Below the pieces are notes generated by a model. It was not told the DNA's origin, did no database searches, and saw only the letters and a program-made list of their open reading frames with translations. Shown one piece after another: positions 22,689-35,337 of a stretch of DNA of 64,000 nucleotides. Position numbers and translations under genes: made by a program. The DNA is from Riptortus pedestris. Taxonomy: Eukaryota; Arthropoda; Insecta; Hemiptera; Alydidae. Numbering within the stretch: position 1 is the stretch's first letter; every line of letters starts with the position of its first letter. Where the stretch lies: NCBI GenBank assembly GCA_019009955.1, contig CM032229.1:84591001-84655000 (forward strand), given 5' to 3'.

Positions 22689-23073
22689 CAGTGCCGGCTC
22701 AAGCCAAAATACTGACGCGGGCAAACAACCGTTTTGTCGCCCCCCCCCCCAAAAAAAAGGGTGGTCCTGGGGCCCTCCCCCGGAAATTTGTTCAAAATAG
22801 GGTTTAGAATACTGAGTTTTGAGGCATCTTAAGTGGTAGTTATCAATCAAAATATTATCATATTTTCAAGTGAAAAGATAAGATGAATGAAAAAGTATGT
22901 AGGCCATCAGCTTTTTGCATACATTATAGTAGGCTATACGTAATACATTGTGTGTTTTTGAGTTAGCTTATATTAAAAAAGTTTATAAAAGAAATTTACG
23001 CAAGAGAATACAAAATATTAACTGGCGCAGTCGCCCGGGTTGCCCGGCCCTTAAGCCCCCCCCTGATTGCAAT
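22681..23073 (+). mobile_element. non-autonomous hAT-like element with 8-bp target duplication
   Basis: Element 22689-23065 (377 bp) begins CAGTGCCGGCTCAAG and ends, in complement, CAGGGGGGGGCTTAAGG, so the termini are imperfect inverted repeats starting CAG. The flanks are ATTGCAAC (22681-22688) and ATTGCAAT (23066-23073), an 8-bp duplication with one mismatch, the length typical of hAT transposons. The interior is AT-rich, with a C/A/G homopolymer patch near 22740-22760 and no transposase. Confidence 0.75.
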
Positions 23074-23088
23074 CATAGTTTTTATTAT

Positions 23089-23665
23089 TATTATTTATTG
23101 ACGTCCACTTTTTGCCACTATTGCTAATCCATTATTTCTTAAATAATCCATTATTTAAGAAATAATGGATTATTTGATGAAATACAAAATCTATTATTTA
23201 CGATTATGAAAGTTATATATAGCACTGTACGTGGAATATAAGTTTTGTCTCCTTCCAGTTTAACTATTTATAGTTTTTCTTATGGTTTTTTATTTGTTTT
23301 ATTTTTATTTTTTTTTTCCTCATGTTGTAAATATACTAACAATTTAGTTTTGTCAATTCTTTTTATTTGATCGTTTGTAAAATTTAGCTTTGTAAAAATT
23401 TTAAATTTATTTAATTTTGGAAAATTATATAAATGTTAAAAGATGAATCTCCATTGCAGTGCCATCTCAAATAAATAATAATAATAATCGGAACGGGGTA
23501 TCTACAGGTTACAACCTTTTTATCCAATGTGGGACCAAAGATTGTATTTAATAAGTTCCTAATTAAATAAATTCCTATAGCTCAGGCGGGAATAGAACTC
23601 GCCATGTGTCTCTAGCTTTACCATGTGAAATCAAGACCAGCCTTAACTCTCATGGCTAACTCCTG
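23089..23665 (-). mobile_element. tRNA-derived SINE split by an insertion
   Basis: The SINE tail (ttatttattgacgtccactttttgccacta.tgctaat) is at 23089-23127. The rest (aacggggtatctacaggttac, ttgtatttaataagttcc, aggcgggaatagaactcgcc, ccatgtgaaatcaagacc, ggctaac) resumes at 23489-23665. The 23128-23488 segment between them is foreign. B box complement: ggaatagaac. Confidence 0.75.
23126..23488. mobile_element. about 360-bp insertion inside the SINE, with perfect palindrome at its left edge
   Basis: Starts with a nearly perfect palindrome at 23126-23173 (aatccattatttcttaaataa / ttatttaagaaataatggatt) and ends in a (AAT)n-like tail (aaataaataataataataat). The tail suggests a retroposed sequence; the body is unrecognised. 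Confidence 0.5.
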
Positions 23666-23889
23666 CCTCCTTATAATCATAATAAGGCACCTTATAATAT
23701 CAAAGGAAAAAATAAAGGTTTTGGCGAAAGCTCTACGTTTTCTATATATTGCAGTTAAGAAATATCGGTTATGAGGTGAACCTATACATTTAGCAATCAT
23801 TCTAATGAAGTATATTAGAGATCTCGCCACAGCTGGGAAGTTCCAATAACTGAAAAAAGAAAAAAAGAAATTGGAGGAAATTTTATCCA

Positions 23890-24036
23890 CCAGCATATTT
23901 GAGTTATATAACAGTGCAATTAACTACTGAATTTCTATTTAAATTCAAAAGTAAGATATCAGTTAAAACTTACATAAGGTTTAAATATCTCTTCTACCTC
24001 TGTTGTAGTGTCTAATCAAATGCTTCCATATTGGAA
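23890..24036 (-). repeat. right arm of the 3.6-kb-spaced inverted repeat
   Basis: Reverse-complement partner of 20349-20490 (ataaggtttaaatatctctt, ctacctctgttgtagtgtct, aatcaaatgcttccatat). The pair brackets the endonuclease pseudogene, foldback, hAT element and split SINE. Confidence 0.75.
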
Positions 24037-24039
24037 AAA

Positions 24040-25940
24040 TGGACCATACTCTTCTGCAATTTGCACTTCATTGTGGACTACGAAATAGACTGACAAACGT
24101 TCAAAGCCCTCATTTGCCACGGTACAAATTATTTTATCAATTTTCCAAATATTTCAACAAATAGATATTCGTACGAGTTACTGATATTATTTATCTCTGA
24201 AGTTGTATGGTTTAACGTGCATTCCTTTCAACTTTTATATTTTGCTAACAATAGTTTATAAAGGACTCTGTAATAACCCTTGTATGTAATATGTAATACC
24301 CTTCTTCACGAATTCAAATGAGCCAAAATTCGATTTATGGGTTACGAAAGACAAGTAGCCAATTTTTGAGGTTCACGAGGAATGAATTTTGATGATTAGG
24401 GCTGACTTTCCTCCATTATGATTGCTAGGAGTGTTGCATAAGGAAAGGAAGCTGTTGCAGAGAACAATAGCTCCTGCATAAGGCTGTTGCTTGCTATAGC
24501 ACAGGCATAATATCATTACAGCAACAGCCTCTGCGGGAACTACCGAAAAGCATTCCTACACCTCTGAAAGTGAATGGCTTAATAGGGGGAAAAAGTCGAT
24601 ACAAATAAATTAATTGTTCTTTTAGGTCAAATTTATTCCTAGTTAACATGATAAAAGATCATTTCGAGACTGAAAATGCCATCAATGTAAATAAAAAATT
24701 AATTTCACAGGAAATCTTACCTCCGAAACTAAAAGTGTCTCATAGAAATGAATAAAAATAATCATAACTGCGATTCGTCTAAGGAAGAAAAATATTTATT
24801 ATTCAAATACACACAATTAATCTAAGTAAATACATAATTAAATTGTGTGAAACTGAAGTGATATTAACTGGTATGTCTTGTAATTTTTTTTGGCTGAAAT
24901 TGTAGGCCTATTAGGTTTTTAGCCGCCACTGGTGCCCAAGACATACCACTTAGACAGATAGATTAGATACATTATTTGATTAACAGGATCACCACTAGGA
25001 AAGGAGTTCAACTCATATAAGATTTGTTAATTGTGAGGTTAGTTTAAAAATAAGTTAGTAAATAAATAATAATAATAAATAAATAAAATTAACCAAAGCA
25101 AAGTAATGTAACTATAAAAACAAATAAGTTACAAAAAAAGACAATAGTAAATTAAATAGAATCCTTCTACATTCAAAATTATTTGTAATAAAATTCTATC
25201 ACTAAAATTAATAAGAGATATAGCAAAGGCAGGCAAAAGGTATTCAACCGTTATAAAATGCATGAAAAATAAAGATAAAAAATAATGCACAATTATTCAT
25301 TAAGAACAAATGAACGACAATTCAATATGGTCATCGGGTACACATATAACATTATTAATTTATGTTTGCTATTGATGATGGGTGCTTTGAGGAAATCACT
25401 TCCTTCGTTTTCTTCGAAAATAAAATAAAGATATTTGGCTCTCATTGGGCTATATACAGTACAACATAAAAATAAATTATGAATATTTCCGAAAACGTCC
25501 AAATTACATTATGTTTTAATAGTAAATTGAGACATACCGCTTAATACAATAAATCGCTTTCAATTTTGCTGTTCCAACTTGCAATGTTAATGTCATTTTG
25601 GGTGTCCGATGACCGAAGTTGTCATTACACTTACTATTTAACTTTTGATTTGCTCCATAATAAGCATCCATTTAGTGATTCCGTTATCCATTATTTATAT
25701 TTAGACAGGAAGCCATTAATTACTACATCAATTAGTTTTGGGATAAATACAGTTCAGTTCATACATTTGCTTAACTGCTTATATCTCGGTTAAAGCAAGT
25801 GAATGGCAACAATATTAATGTCCATGTACAGGACATTTGTGTTATTGATGAATATGGCATGATGTCTTTGGGTATCCGATCTTAAATTTCGGAAAACCAT
25901 TTCAATTTCAACGCGTCAACGACGAGTAACGAGGCTAGCG
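24040..25940. other. no recognisable gene
   Basis: AT-rich with many A-rich runs. Near 24870-24948 ggtatgtcttg and caagacatacc form an 11-bp perfect inverted pair, and agccgccactgg inside resembles a hAT terminus; this may be a decayed short transposon. Nothing else was recognised. Confidence 0.4.

Positions 25941-25943
<3 letters not shown>

Positions 25944-25992
<49 letters not shown>
25944..25992. repeat. (TA)n microsatellite
   Basis: About 49 bases of pure TA. The flanks do not match the H family. Confidence 0.95.
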
Positions 25993-25997
<5 letters not shown>

Positions 25998-26426
25998 TGT
26001 TTTAACGACTTTTAAAATCGACCAGAACATTTAATAAATTTAAATTAATACGTTAAAAAAAGCTTGTATAAGTTCAGCTTGTTTTGTAATATCTATACGT
26101 ACGCCGGAGTAAGTAGTCAATAATACAAAATTGTACATATCACGTAGAGATGGCTGCCTTCCTTCGATCAGTAACTAATAGAAACATTAATGTATGCTGT
26201 TATTTTAGTGATGTTTTGATATATTACAATGTATGTAACACGTACAATGCGTTTACTAAAGTATATTGCAATATTTTTTAAGTTTAGGATTAATATCGTT
26301 ATTCCGGAAGTACAAATATTAAGTAATAAAAAACGGGGAAGATAGTAATTAAGTAATAATTGTAAATGCATCAAGCGTTGTATAATTCAGATCGATAAGA
26401 ATATACTCTTTCTGGATAAGATTATT

Positions 26427-26594
26427 ATGAGAGTGGTTGACGTGGGTCTGGTGATTGTAGGATCCATCTATATTCCTGTTATTAGCAAACCTATTGCCTT
26501 AGCAGAAGATGCCTTAGGGCATATCAATGAAATTTTAAATCATGACCGAATTCACGAGATCAGGCACTACGTGAAACTTGTAGAGATAAATTAA
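26427..26594 (+). CDS. short unrecognised open frame
   Basis: A 55-codon frame from ATG 26427 to TAA 26594 whose translation looks more protein-like than its neighbours: VVDVGLVIVGSIYIPVISKP is a plausible membrane segment, followed by AEDALGHINEILNHDRIHEI. The same frame is open for roughly 30 more codons upstream of the ATG, so it might be the end of a larger exon. No homology is recognised and no polyadenylation or splice evidence is convincing. Confidence 0.2.
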   Translation: MRVVDVGLVIVGSIYIPVISKPIALAEDALGHINEILNHDRIHEIRHYVKLVEIN

Positions 26595-26599
26595 CCACA

Positions 26600-29500
26600 A
26601 TCGTGAAAAAGGGTTTTGTTATTTTAACCTCCAGTCGTTATACATAAGTGAAGTTTGATTTGTGAAAGCTACAAACAAGAATTGAAGTTATATTTTTATA
26701 AGACCCTCATACCTAGATTACGTGATTCCCAGGCGCTTTACTGTCCGTGGAAGTAGTAATAATTTATTGGTCATTAATATTAAAAATCCTTAAATTATCT
26801 AAAATTTATTTGTTGGCTTCTTTTAGTTGATTTACTGTCAAAGTAGGAATTTTGTTGTCCTCCCTGTTAGTTAAAATATATGTCAGTTCCTTTATTTTAA
26901 TTATTGGGATTTTATGATATACCCATTGTTCAATTGTTCGCCAATTCCGTAATAATTTTGCTTATACTTTTTTGTTTTGTGCTTATTGAAATAATATGTA
27001 AAACAAGATATTTACTGTGCGGTTCCCTTTCAGAAAGGGTAAATTTAACTTATGAAAGGTTTTAGTTAACATTATTTTCGATTCTAACTGCAGCCTTAAG
27101 TGAAGAACAGTTCTAATTACTTACTTTATTTTATTGAGTTGGATACTGAAACAAAATGATTAGCCGTAATGAAATGTTTTTCATCTGCCCTGTTTGTTTC
27201 CTGAAATAATATTGTCTCCAATGAAAAAGATAAGTATCTTTTTGAAATGTTAGGATGCGGACCCACTAACTTGATAATATTTGAATTGTTTTGAATAGCT
27301 GATTTTCTTTTGTACATATAAACTTTTTCTTAACTATCTGCCAAACAATTTACTAGCAATGTATTATTATCCAAAGAATCTTGGAATAACTTTTGCCAGC
27401 AATGGCAACACAGTATTGTATTTATGTCGACGCGTTAGCATAGTTAATTATTGTGGGTAAAAAAATAAGTTCAATGATTTTTTTTTTTCAAAGTTTCAAA
27501 TATTTTGTGTCTAGGAGCCACCTGTTAGGAAAACTTTGCTTTCCAAGAGCCAAAATTATGAAGTTTGACATTGAAATATCATAGCTTAACACCAAGTTCG
27601 GCATATCGATAGGTCAAGTATTATTATATTATATTATAACATGTTATCTCTATGAAGCCCTGAAGGCCACTGGCAACGAAGGTCACGCCTGTTAGTCACT
27701 AGGTTAATTTTGAGGTTGCATATTATTTAACGCTCATGTTAGTATGGGTTATTTTGAATGAAATTGGGTTTTTCGAATGATTTTTATGTTGTAATAATGT
27801 TTTGTCATATATCGAACAGAAGTTAACGAAGTGAATATTTCCATGGTTTAAAGACCACATTTAGATTACTAAATGTACATGTTATACATTTCAATGCTAA
27901 TGGTTTCTTGACTATTATCTACAATGTCTTTTAATAATGTGTTTCCGGTGAAGTTATCTACTATCCTTCACCTCGAGGAAATAGATATTACTTCAACTTA
28001 TAAAAACTTGTTATTTCCCTATACTTTAAGTCTCAATAAACAATGACGTGCGTCCTTATTCATGCATGAATTTCACCTAATAGTGAAATTATTTAATGAA
28101 TTTTCATATTTGCAAAGAGGCATCGTGAGTAATGGTAATTTGATTGATTCGCAAACAGGAAGTAGTTAAATAATGAATTTCGTCTTCCATCGCCGTGAAA
28201 TTACATTAATTTCTTTATTTATGGAGATTTCTAATCATTAACGTGATGAACATGGAATTTGTGCTAAGGGCTCTTCATTCATGTTCTTTTGATTCATGAA
28301 TTGATATTGAGCAAACGTCAAACTGGCCACTTGATACCTCATAGAAGCAGTGTCTTGGGTTTTAGAGACAACGATTTTCATTTTCCGTAAACGTTTAAGT
28401 ATTTTCAATTCAAAATTTGTACATTTTAAAATCAATGAACACCCACATATTTGAAAAATATTGCGGTAATAGAATTAAAACTCTGTTAGTCTAAACATCT
28501 TGTCAGATCTCCAGATGAATTTAAAAATAATTGAAGTATACATTTTTTGTAATAATAAATATTGTAAATGGTATTATTGAAAATATCAGTTTAAATAACT
28601 AGCCGATTTTTTTTGTGGATTAGAGTTAACTAAGGTCTCTGAAAATTGATTAAAACCGCACACTTACAAATAATTAACAGGTATCGTAGTTCTTCAAATT
28701 TACTCCTCGTTACATATAAAAGAAAACTTTAAAACAAGAATTAAGTATCCAATTGATATGTCTTGATGTTTTACTAATACTAGAGAAATTTTAGTTTTGC
28801 CAATAATTATCAATTGTTTATTAAGTAGGATTTAAACATTCTTTCTTTTTGTTAAAAAAAAAAATGAAGTTGATAAACTACCTGCTTCATTTCCATAATT
28901 GTTTCGATGTACTAATTTCATTCTTTTAGGTATTTCTTTATTTCTTTTTGGACTTTGAAAGAGAAAAGATAATACAAGTGGTGTTGAATCCACAGGTTGT
29001 TTAGTTACCCAAAGGCCCACATAAATACACAATCACGTAATCATAATCATTGCAAACATGCAAATGTTGTCTCAGTGCGCATGATATCTTGGGGTTCCAC
29101 GTCAGGTAAAATTAATTATGTTCACCTTGCTCAGCTTCACACAATACGAGTAAATGCATATGGCGGTGTCATTTTCCTTGCATGTTTCGCTAGAGTTGTT
29201 TCCTCCCTAGCGTATCTTATGCTTTCTCACCAACCTGTCTAGAAAGTGACTGGGAAGGGCGCATCTCCCGACGATGTCGTTTATCTTCGCCTGCTTCAGT
29301 GTTTTTACTTCCTACTCGTCGATCAACAGTCAGGAAGCTTTCGGCGTCGGGTGCTCGCTGAAAAGTCGGTATTGCATTGACTTCTTTTTATTTCGTGATA
29401 AACATTTTTGCTCCTTCGCTTTCTGATTCCCGATGAGCGGTTGTTTTTAGGCGTCCTGTTCTTGCACTTACTTTCTTCCCCGAACATTTCCAAACTTGCT

Positions 29501-32500
29501 AGTAAAGATTTCAAGTGTTCTTTCAGGCTTTTTTACTACCACTTGCAATTATTTTTTCAGTTTTTTTAATACATAGGCGGGCTAAACCTTAACTCTGTGA
29601 TCAACACCACAACGTACCAGAGTACGGTTTTAATTCAAAATGGCTTCATAATTACATACTCTGTACTACACTAAGCTCTAAATGCACCAAGTTTTCTTTC
29701 AACCTGAACAAAAAATATTGTCATTGTGATCTTTGACTCATTTATCTTTAGGGGCATACCCAAAGTCTAACTGAGGCACCTGGAATAACTTGAACAACTA
29801 TGCAAATACATTCAAAAGTCCGTTGTAATTAGTCATAATTTATAGTAATCTATTGTGGTGTATTATTTAAAAATTAATTGTTGAAGTAGTCGCCGTAAGA
29901 AACGTCAATGTGTATCATTAGGAGGCAAATTCAATTTTTACTTGACTGTATTGAATTATTGTAAAAACTCTGTTCTATATGTTTCGCATTTTCACTAATC
30001 AAACTTCAGAAACACTTTTTAAATTAAAATGTGCGTTTAATAAAGTGAAGTTAAAGTATAAAGTGTTTTTTAAAACTTTTACCCTTTGCCTCCAAGCGAT
30101 AGATATGGAAAATGGTTTGATGTACTTGGTTCTGGCCTGCCATGTCTAAACGTTCATTTCCAAGCACAACGCGGTGAAACACATTTTAGAAACAAAGCTT
30201 TGGCACAGTGTTGACATTCGAGTGTGTTTGAATAGTTTGTTCAATATATTGTCGAGAGCCTTGAGTGCTTCATTAGCAGGTATTCGGATACCCCCTCTCC
30301 TCGCCTCACCCTTGCTATTCTCATGTTAATGTTTGCCTGAACACAAACTCTAGCTAAAAGAATAACTGTATCATTGTGCTGATTTGCGCCTTTCCGACTT
30401 GGGTTAAGGAACTTATAAAGTTTTGTAATGTTGTCATTGCGAAATTATAATTCATCCACAGCCATGAAGAATAATGCTTAAGGCAGCTTTCGAATTGTCT
30501 ACAGCTTTCATTGCAAATAAGAACTACAGGTAGGTCAGATACAGCCTCTCTCTTGATTATCATCATGGCTTCGCTCTGACCTTTAGCTAAACATTGGAGT
30601 CATTTTTTCAAACTGCCGAGGCCTACTTTAAAATGTTTTCTCACATCTCTAAACTAATAGTGAAAGTTTATAATGCAACTAGAAATCTCAAACAATTTCC
30701 TAACTATTAAAATATATAGACGTACCATACAAAAATTGCCACACACGAAGGTACACCAAAAACAGAGAGAATGCATCAAACTTGGATCTTTGTTATCAAT
30801 AATATCTAAGAAAAAACCATGAAAGAAGTTGTTCAGACTTGTAGTTCAACAGGCTTGAGAATGGAGGCATCGCATCCTAACCACCTGTACTCGACGATCA
30901 GCCAGGAATGACGTCATCTACCGACAGGTATGACAATAGTAGAATAACTGAAGGATGAAGTTTTTCCCTTCATTCTCTATCCTACCGATCGGTGTCCTTC
31001 AATCTATGTACCAACCTGCACAAAGTGTCTTTTGCTATGAAAGAGAATAATGAAATTCAAATAATATTCAATTATTAGAACAAATAATTACATCCGAGCT
31101 CATTACTATATCAATTCAATTCGCAGCCACTGTAGTCTATCAGCAGATTTTTATTTATAAAACACAGAAAACATATCGTACTACCATCGACTTCCTAGTA
31201 TTTTCCTGTAATATATTTATACAAAATGTATGAACCTTCTAAAAAAAAAATGTTTGAATTTAATATCGGTTGAAAATGTGTGAACGTTATTCAATTCCGA
31301 GAAAAATTATTTCCAAGCAATCGTTGAAGTTTTAATAATGTTGAATTAAGTGTAAGAGAGATCTCATTAAAATTCCTTAAAAAGGTAGTTCATCGCTCTT
31401 GATATAAAATGCATATAAATATTTAATATATTTTCTTTTCTTGACACCACGTCTGCTTTAGTCATTAGTGGTAGGTGGAAGCATATTCCTTGAAACAGAA
31501 GTTTCTTTTAAGACAGTCTAAAGTTGTTTAACTCGTCTTACTCATTTCCAAGCACTTTTTTTATTTTTGTATACCTATATTTTTTTTGCACTTTTCTGGA
31601 GCGAGGGTACTTTTCGTATCTTAGAAGAAGATGAAGAAGGAGCAAAGTTTTTAGGTTGGCAGTCATTATAAGAGTTGCAGCTATGTTGGAGGAGGCCATT
31701 CAGTAGAAATCTGTGTGTTAATTTGGTATTTTGGTGCGAGTTAGCTTGATATAATCAGGATTGTGTCTTAACACTGTAAATCGATTTGTATTTTTATTTA
31801 CAACTCAATTAATTCTCTTTGTATGAGTAGTGTTTATAGAGTGAATACTGGCTAAGATAATTGAAAAAATGTAGAAGTTCCAAAAGAAATAATAAAAACG
31901 GAATCACTGTATACAAAAACTCCTAAAGAAATCTAGTTCCTTCATTTTTAAATTAATCCCACCATTTACCCACTTCTTAGTTGTTGGTTTTTTTCTGTAT
32001 TTTCTGTTTGTCGACTGGGGCACGTCTTTAGAAAGCACAGCACATTCACTTTGAATATTGAAAAGGCTGCGTCACAGGTGAAAAGCGGCCATGCCTTGGT
32101 TATTTAAATGATACTTTAAGTTTCATAGCCATGGCGGAGTGTTCTTTCTTATGCGAATTTATCTCGGATTAAACAGCTATACAAGTCCTGAGGCAAAGGG
32201 AAAAAAATATCTGCTATGGAGGAAGCCATATTGGCGGATAGAAGTCCTTTCAAGACGAAGAGACGGTATAGAGCTTCGTATAAAGGGTCGTTATGGTTGT
32301 TTTTATTTCTTTGGGTAACTAGAACGCGGCGAGCAGATTGCTCTCAGTTGGCCTTGTATTACATAAAGCCACAATCACAATGGTTCTCTCGCCACAACCT
32401 GTTGAAAAACCCCTGCTACCCGACATCCTGGAAACCACCTATCGTCCTTCCATAAAGCGATCATCGACCGACTCAAACAGAAAATCCTTCAAAATTGATT

Positions 32501-33595
32501 ATTTTTTTCCAGAACATAATTTATTTTTGTTCGATTGTTCTTTTATATAATAGGTCATTCTATTGAGGGTTCCCAACCACTATGGCCTTCCCACGTTAGA
32601 TTGTATAAATCATTATCAAAATTAACTCTTATCATTCAAAACAAACGTTCCTCTGCAAATTGGTTTGTTCGCCGGATTTATATTATTAATTAAGTATGTT
32701 ATAAATTATATATTTTACCCCTTAAACCTCGATTTTCTTCGAGTTAAATGAGAACTGAGAACACTTATTTATGAGAATAACGATAATTAAAACCATTATT
32801 GTAAATATTGTGGCCGTAGCTTGATAATAAATTATTTTCCAAAAAAGTTAGTAGATTATTTTATGTGAACTGAAAAAAAGTCTTAAAACTTTATTAATAT
32901 GGTTTGCCAAATGTAGGATTATTTAATGAAATACTTATTCAATTTGGAAGAAAACGTCTACAAAATACAGTCTTCCCGTTCACTCGCCTGTCCTTCTTTG
33001 TCCAACAACAGTACGCAATAATACGAGTTCTGCTATTCTAACGAAGCACCTTTCAACGAGTTCAAGTTTTCATAAAAAGAACTTTGGTTCACTTTGTTTT
33101 CCAAGATGAAAAGGATAATTTCTAAATCTCAACAGTCAATGGGGCTAACGAAAGACTATTATAGTTATTTATTAACTAATGCTGAAGTCTACTGTGCTTG
33201 ATGGGACTGCGTATCTATAGGTTATCTATTGTACGAGAAAGGAAATTGAAAAGAGAGATCACATATGAAAAAAAAGCATCAAGAACTCAGTCTTTGTTAA
33301 TTAATAAAAAATATTATGGGGCATAAATTTTGTATTATCTTTTATGATTTGCAAAAAAGGTTATATGCTTATTTTGTGGGTCTTTAATTGGGTCTAGTAA
33401 ATTTATAGTTTTGTATTTCAGCCTCTTAAACCTTCCAATACATACCATCCATACTCCTTTGAAAACCGGGCATTATTTAATAGTTATCATCATGATGTGT
33501 CCACAGGTACGTACGCGCGTACCAACATATATACATGTATTTATTCCAGTACTTGGAATATTCAGAATATATCGTACAGAAGTGCCCTTTGGTGG
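26600..33595. other. 7-kb quiet region without recognised repeats or genes
   Basis: AT-rich and free of the window's repeat families. Two patches are less AT-rich: 29000-29510 (CpG-containing, short overlapping frames on both strands) and 32030-32460 (plus-strand frame 32216-32455 beginning MEEAILADRSPFKTKRRYRA). Either could be an untranslated or coding exon, but I see no domain and no convincing exon boundaries. Confidence 0.4.
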
Positions 33596-33599
33596 AAGG

Positions 33600-34130
33600 C
33601 ATTAGGACCTTGAGCCACCATGGGCTTGGTCGACTTTCTGGACATCTTTTTAAGGATGGAGTCAGGAGAAGGCCCGAACTCATTATTTCCCATCAAGACT
33701 GAACCTCATCAATTGATGTTCATGTGGTGAGTGGCAGAGGCATCCTGGACGAAGTAGGCTTGATAAAGTTTGGCCATGGATCCTTGGAGCAGATGCTGAA
33801 CTAGCTGGAGTGCCTAGAAATAAGGTGTGCATACTCCCCGTCACCCTCTTCTAGAATGAACTATGGTTGAGAAGGTCTGCACGGGAGCTATCCAAGCTCG
33901 GAGTCTACCATAGTGCCCTTGCCTGGATGACAATAGTTCTGCGGGGATCGTGAAGGATTTGTGGTAGGGGCAGACAGCAGCTGGCAACGTCAGTAGGGTG
34001 GAACCTGACAAAGGGCACGGCCTTGTGGATTTTGAGCCTCCGTAAGGACCCTGCAGGATGGTCTTGGTATAGGAGGAGCTGTCGGTTGCTGCGGAGATGA
34101 CGGAATTGGTGCTGTTTATCTGTAGCATAT
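33600..34130. pseudogene. GC-richer decayed coding-like block, unrecognised
   Basis: Markedly GC-richer than its surroundings. On the plus strand fragments such as GHLFKDGVRRRPELIISHQD and SSIDVHVVSGRGILDEVGLI read in one frame, separated by stops. On the minus strand a 95-codon frame (33841-34128) overlaps a second frame containing LRRLKIHKAVPFVRFHP. I cannot decide the strand. The pattern suits a broken transposable-element ORF or a processed pseudogene. Confidence 0.35.
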
Positions 34131-34345
34131 TCTATTATTTCAGTAGGTTTAATTTTATTTTTGCTAGAAAGTACTGTTTTTTTATGGTATTAGTAGGTAG
34201 GATATGAACTTAGCGTGATCTCCTGGTTCTAAATTTTGTTGTTTTTAAGTATGTGTCTTGTTTTATTTTATTTTGTATTTATTAGTTAACTAAGATAGTT
34301 TAGTGTTGCAGTAGGTTAGTCTCCAAGCTTTAAGGTTCTGCATAT

Positions 34346-34570
34346 ACAGGGTCTTTCAAAAAGAATGAACCGACTTCATTAAGCTATATCTTAATAAGTA
34401 ATACAAGATTGCAATAAAGACAGATGTATTTAACCGGTGTTGAAGTTTTATGGTGCCATCATCATCATCATGTTCCATTTCCAACATCGCATCACAACTT
34501 GTTCTGCTGCGATGCTGGTATAAAGCACCATAAAGCTTTGAAATCAGTTCATTCTTTTTGAATGGGCTTG
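34346..34570. mobile_element. foldback element without ribozyme
   Basis: Inverted arms: gtctttcaaaaagaatgaaccga on the left against tcagttcattctttttgaatgggc on the right, and gttgaagttttatggtgcc against ggtataaagcaccataaagc nearer the centre. The arms are interrupted and of unequal length. No CTGANGA/GAAA hammerhead core was found. It could be a decayed DNA-transposon MITE. Confidence 0.5.
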
Positions 34571-34574
34571 TAGT

Positions 34575-35337
34575 TTGATTTAGTAAGTTCTTGATAGCCC
34601 ATGTCGAAGCCTACCATTGAGCTCTATTAGGCCCGTTTACAATCTAGGGGTTAGGGTAAGGCACCCTTGTGTTGTGTCATCATTGACATTAAGAAGTGTT
34701 CTCACCTATTGTCCAAAATATGAGTCGACAAAAATCCAGATGATGCAGGCAGTGTACAATTACTCACCCGAACCTGCGGATGTGGTTAGTTCTCAGGAAA
34801 ACATCAAAGCATTAAAAACATTCATACAACAATGAAGAACAGTGGAAAAAGTCGAATTTAGGTAACTCTATCCCCCAAGCGACGACAATGACACATCTAG
34901 TGCAGGGAGGCACAAAAAAAAAAAAAAGACATTAAGAAGTGTTATGATGTTCCATGTTTAAGCATTTCATTAGACCTGCACTAATAGCTCATTTCCGTAA
35001 GCTAATTTATGAAGGAATGTTTGCCCGTATTTGATGGCAGAAATTGCAAGTTCAACTTGTCGGCCATAATTTATGCGTCGGAATTGTTACCGTGGGAAGG
35101 CCAGATAAGCTGGGAACAACCTAGAGAATGGGTTATTTATTAAAAGAACAATTAAAAGCGGAAAATAATAAATCCTGATAAAAATAGTAAAGATATAAGA
35201 TGTAATTGCTCATAATTTCATTTATATGAATTCATGAAAATCATATATATTTCAAATGTTTTATTTATATTTACGAACTAATAGCAAAATAAACTATAAT
35301 TAACTCTGCTCTACAATCATTTTTATTTTCAGCTATT
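34575..35337. other. no recognisable feature
   Basis: A 72-codon plus frame (34617-34835) and a poly-A run near 34916 are present. The poly-A following a GC-richer stretch hints at a retroposed fragment, but no family is recognisable. Confidence 0.35.
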
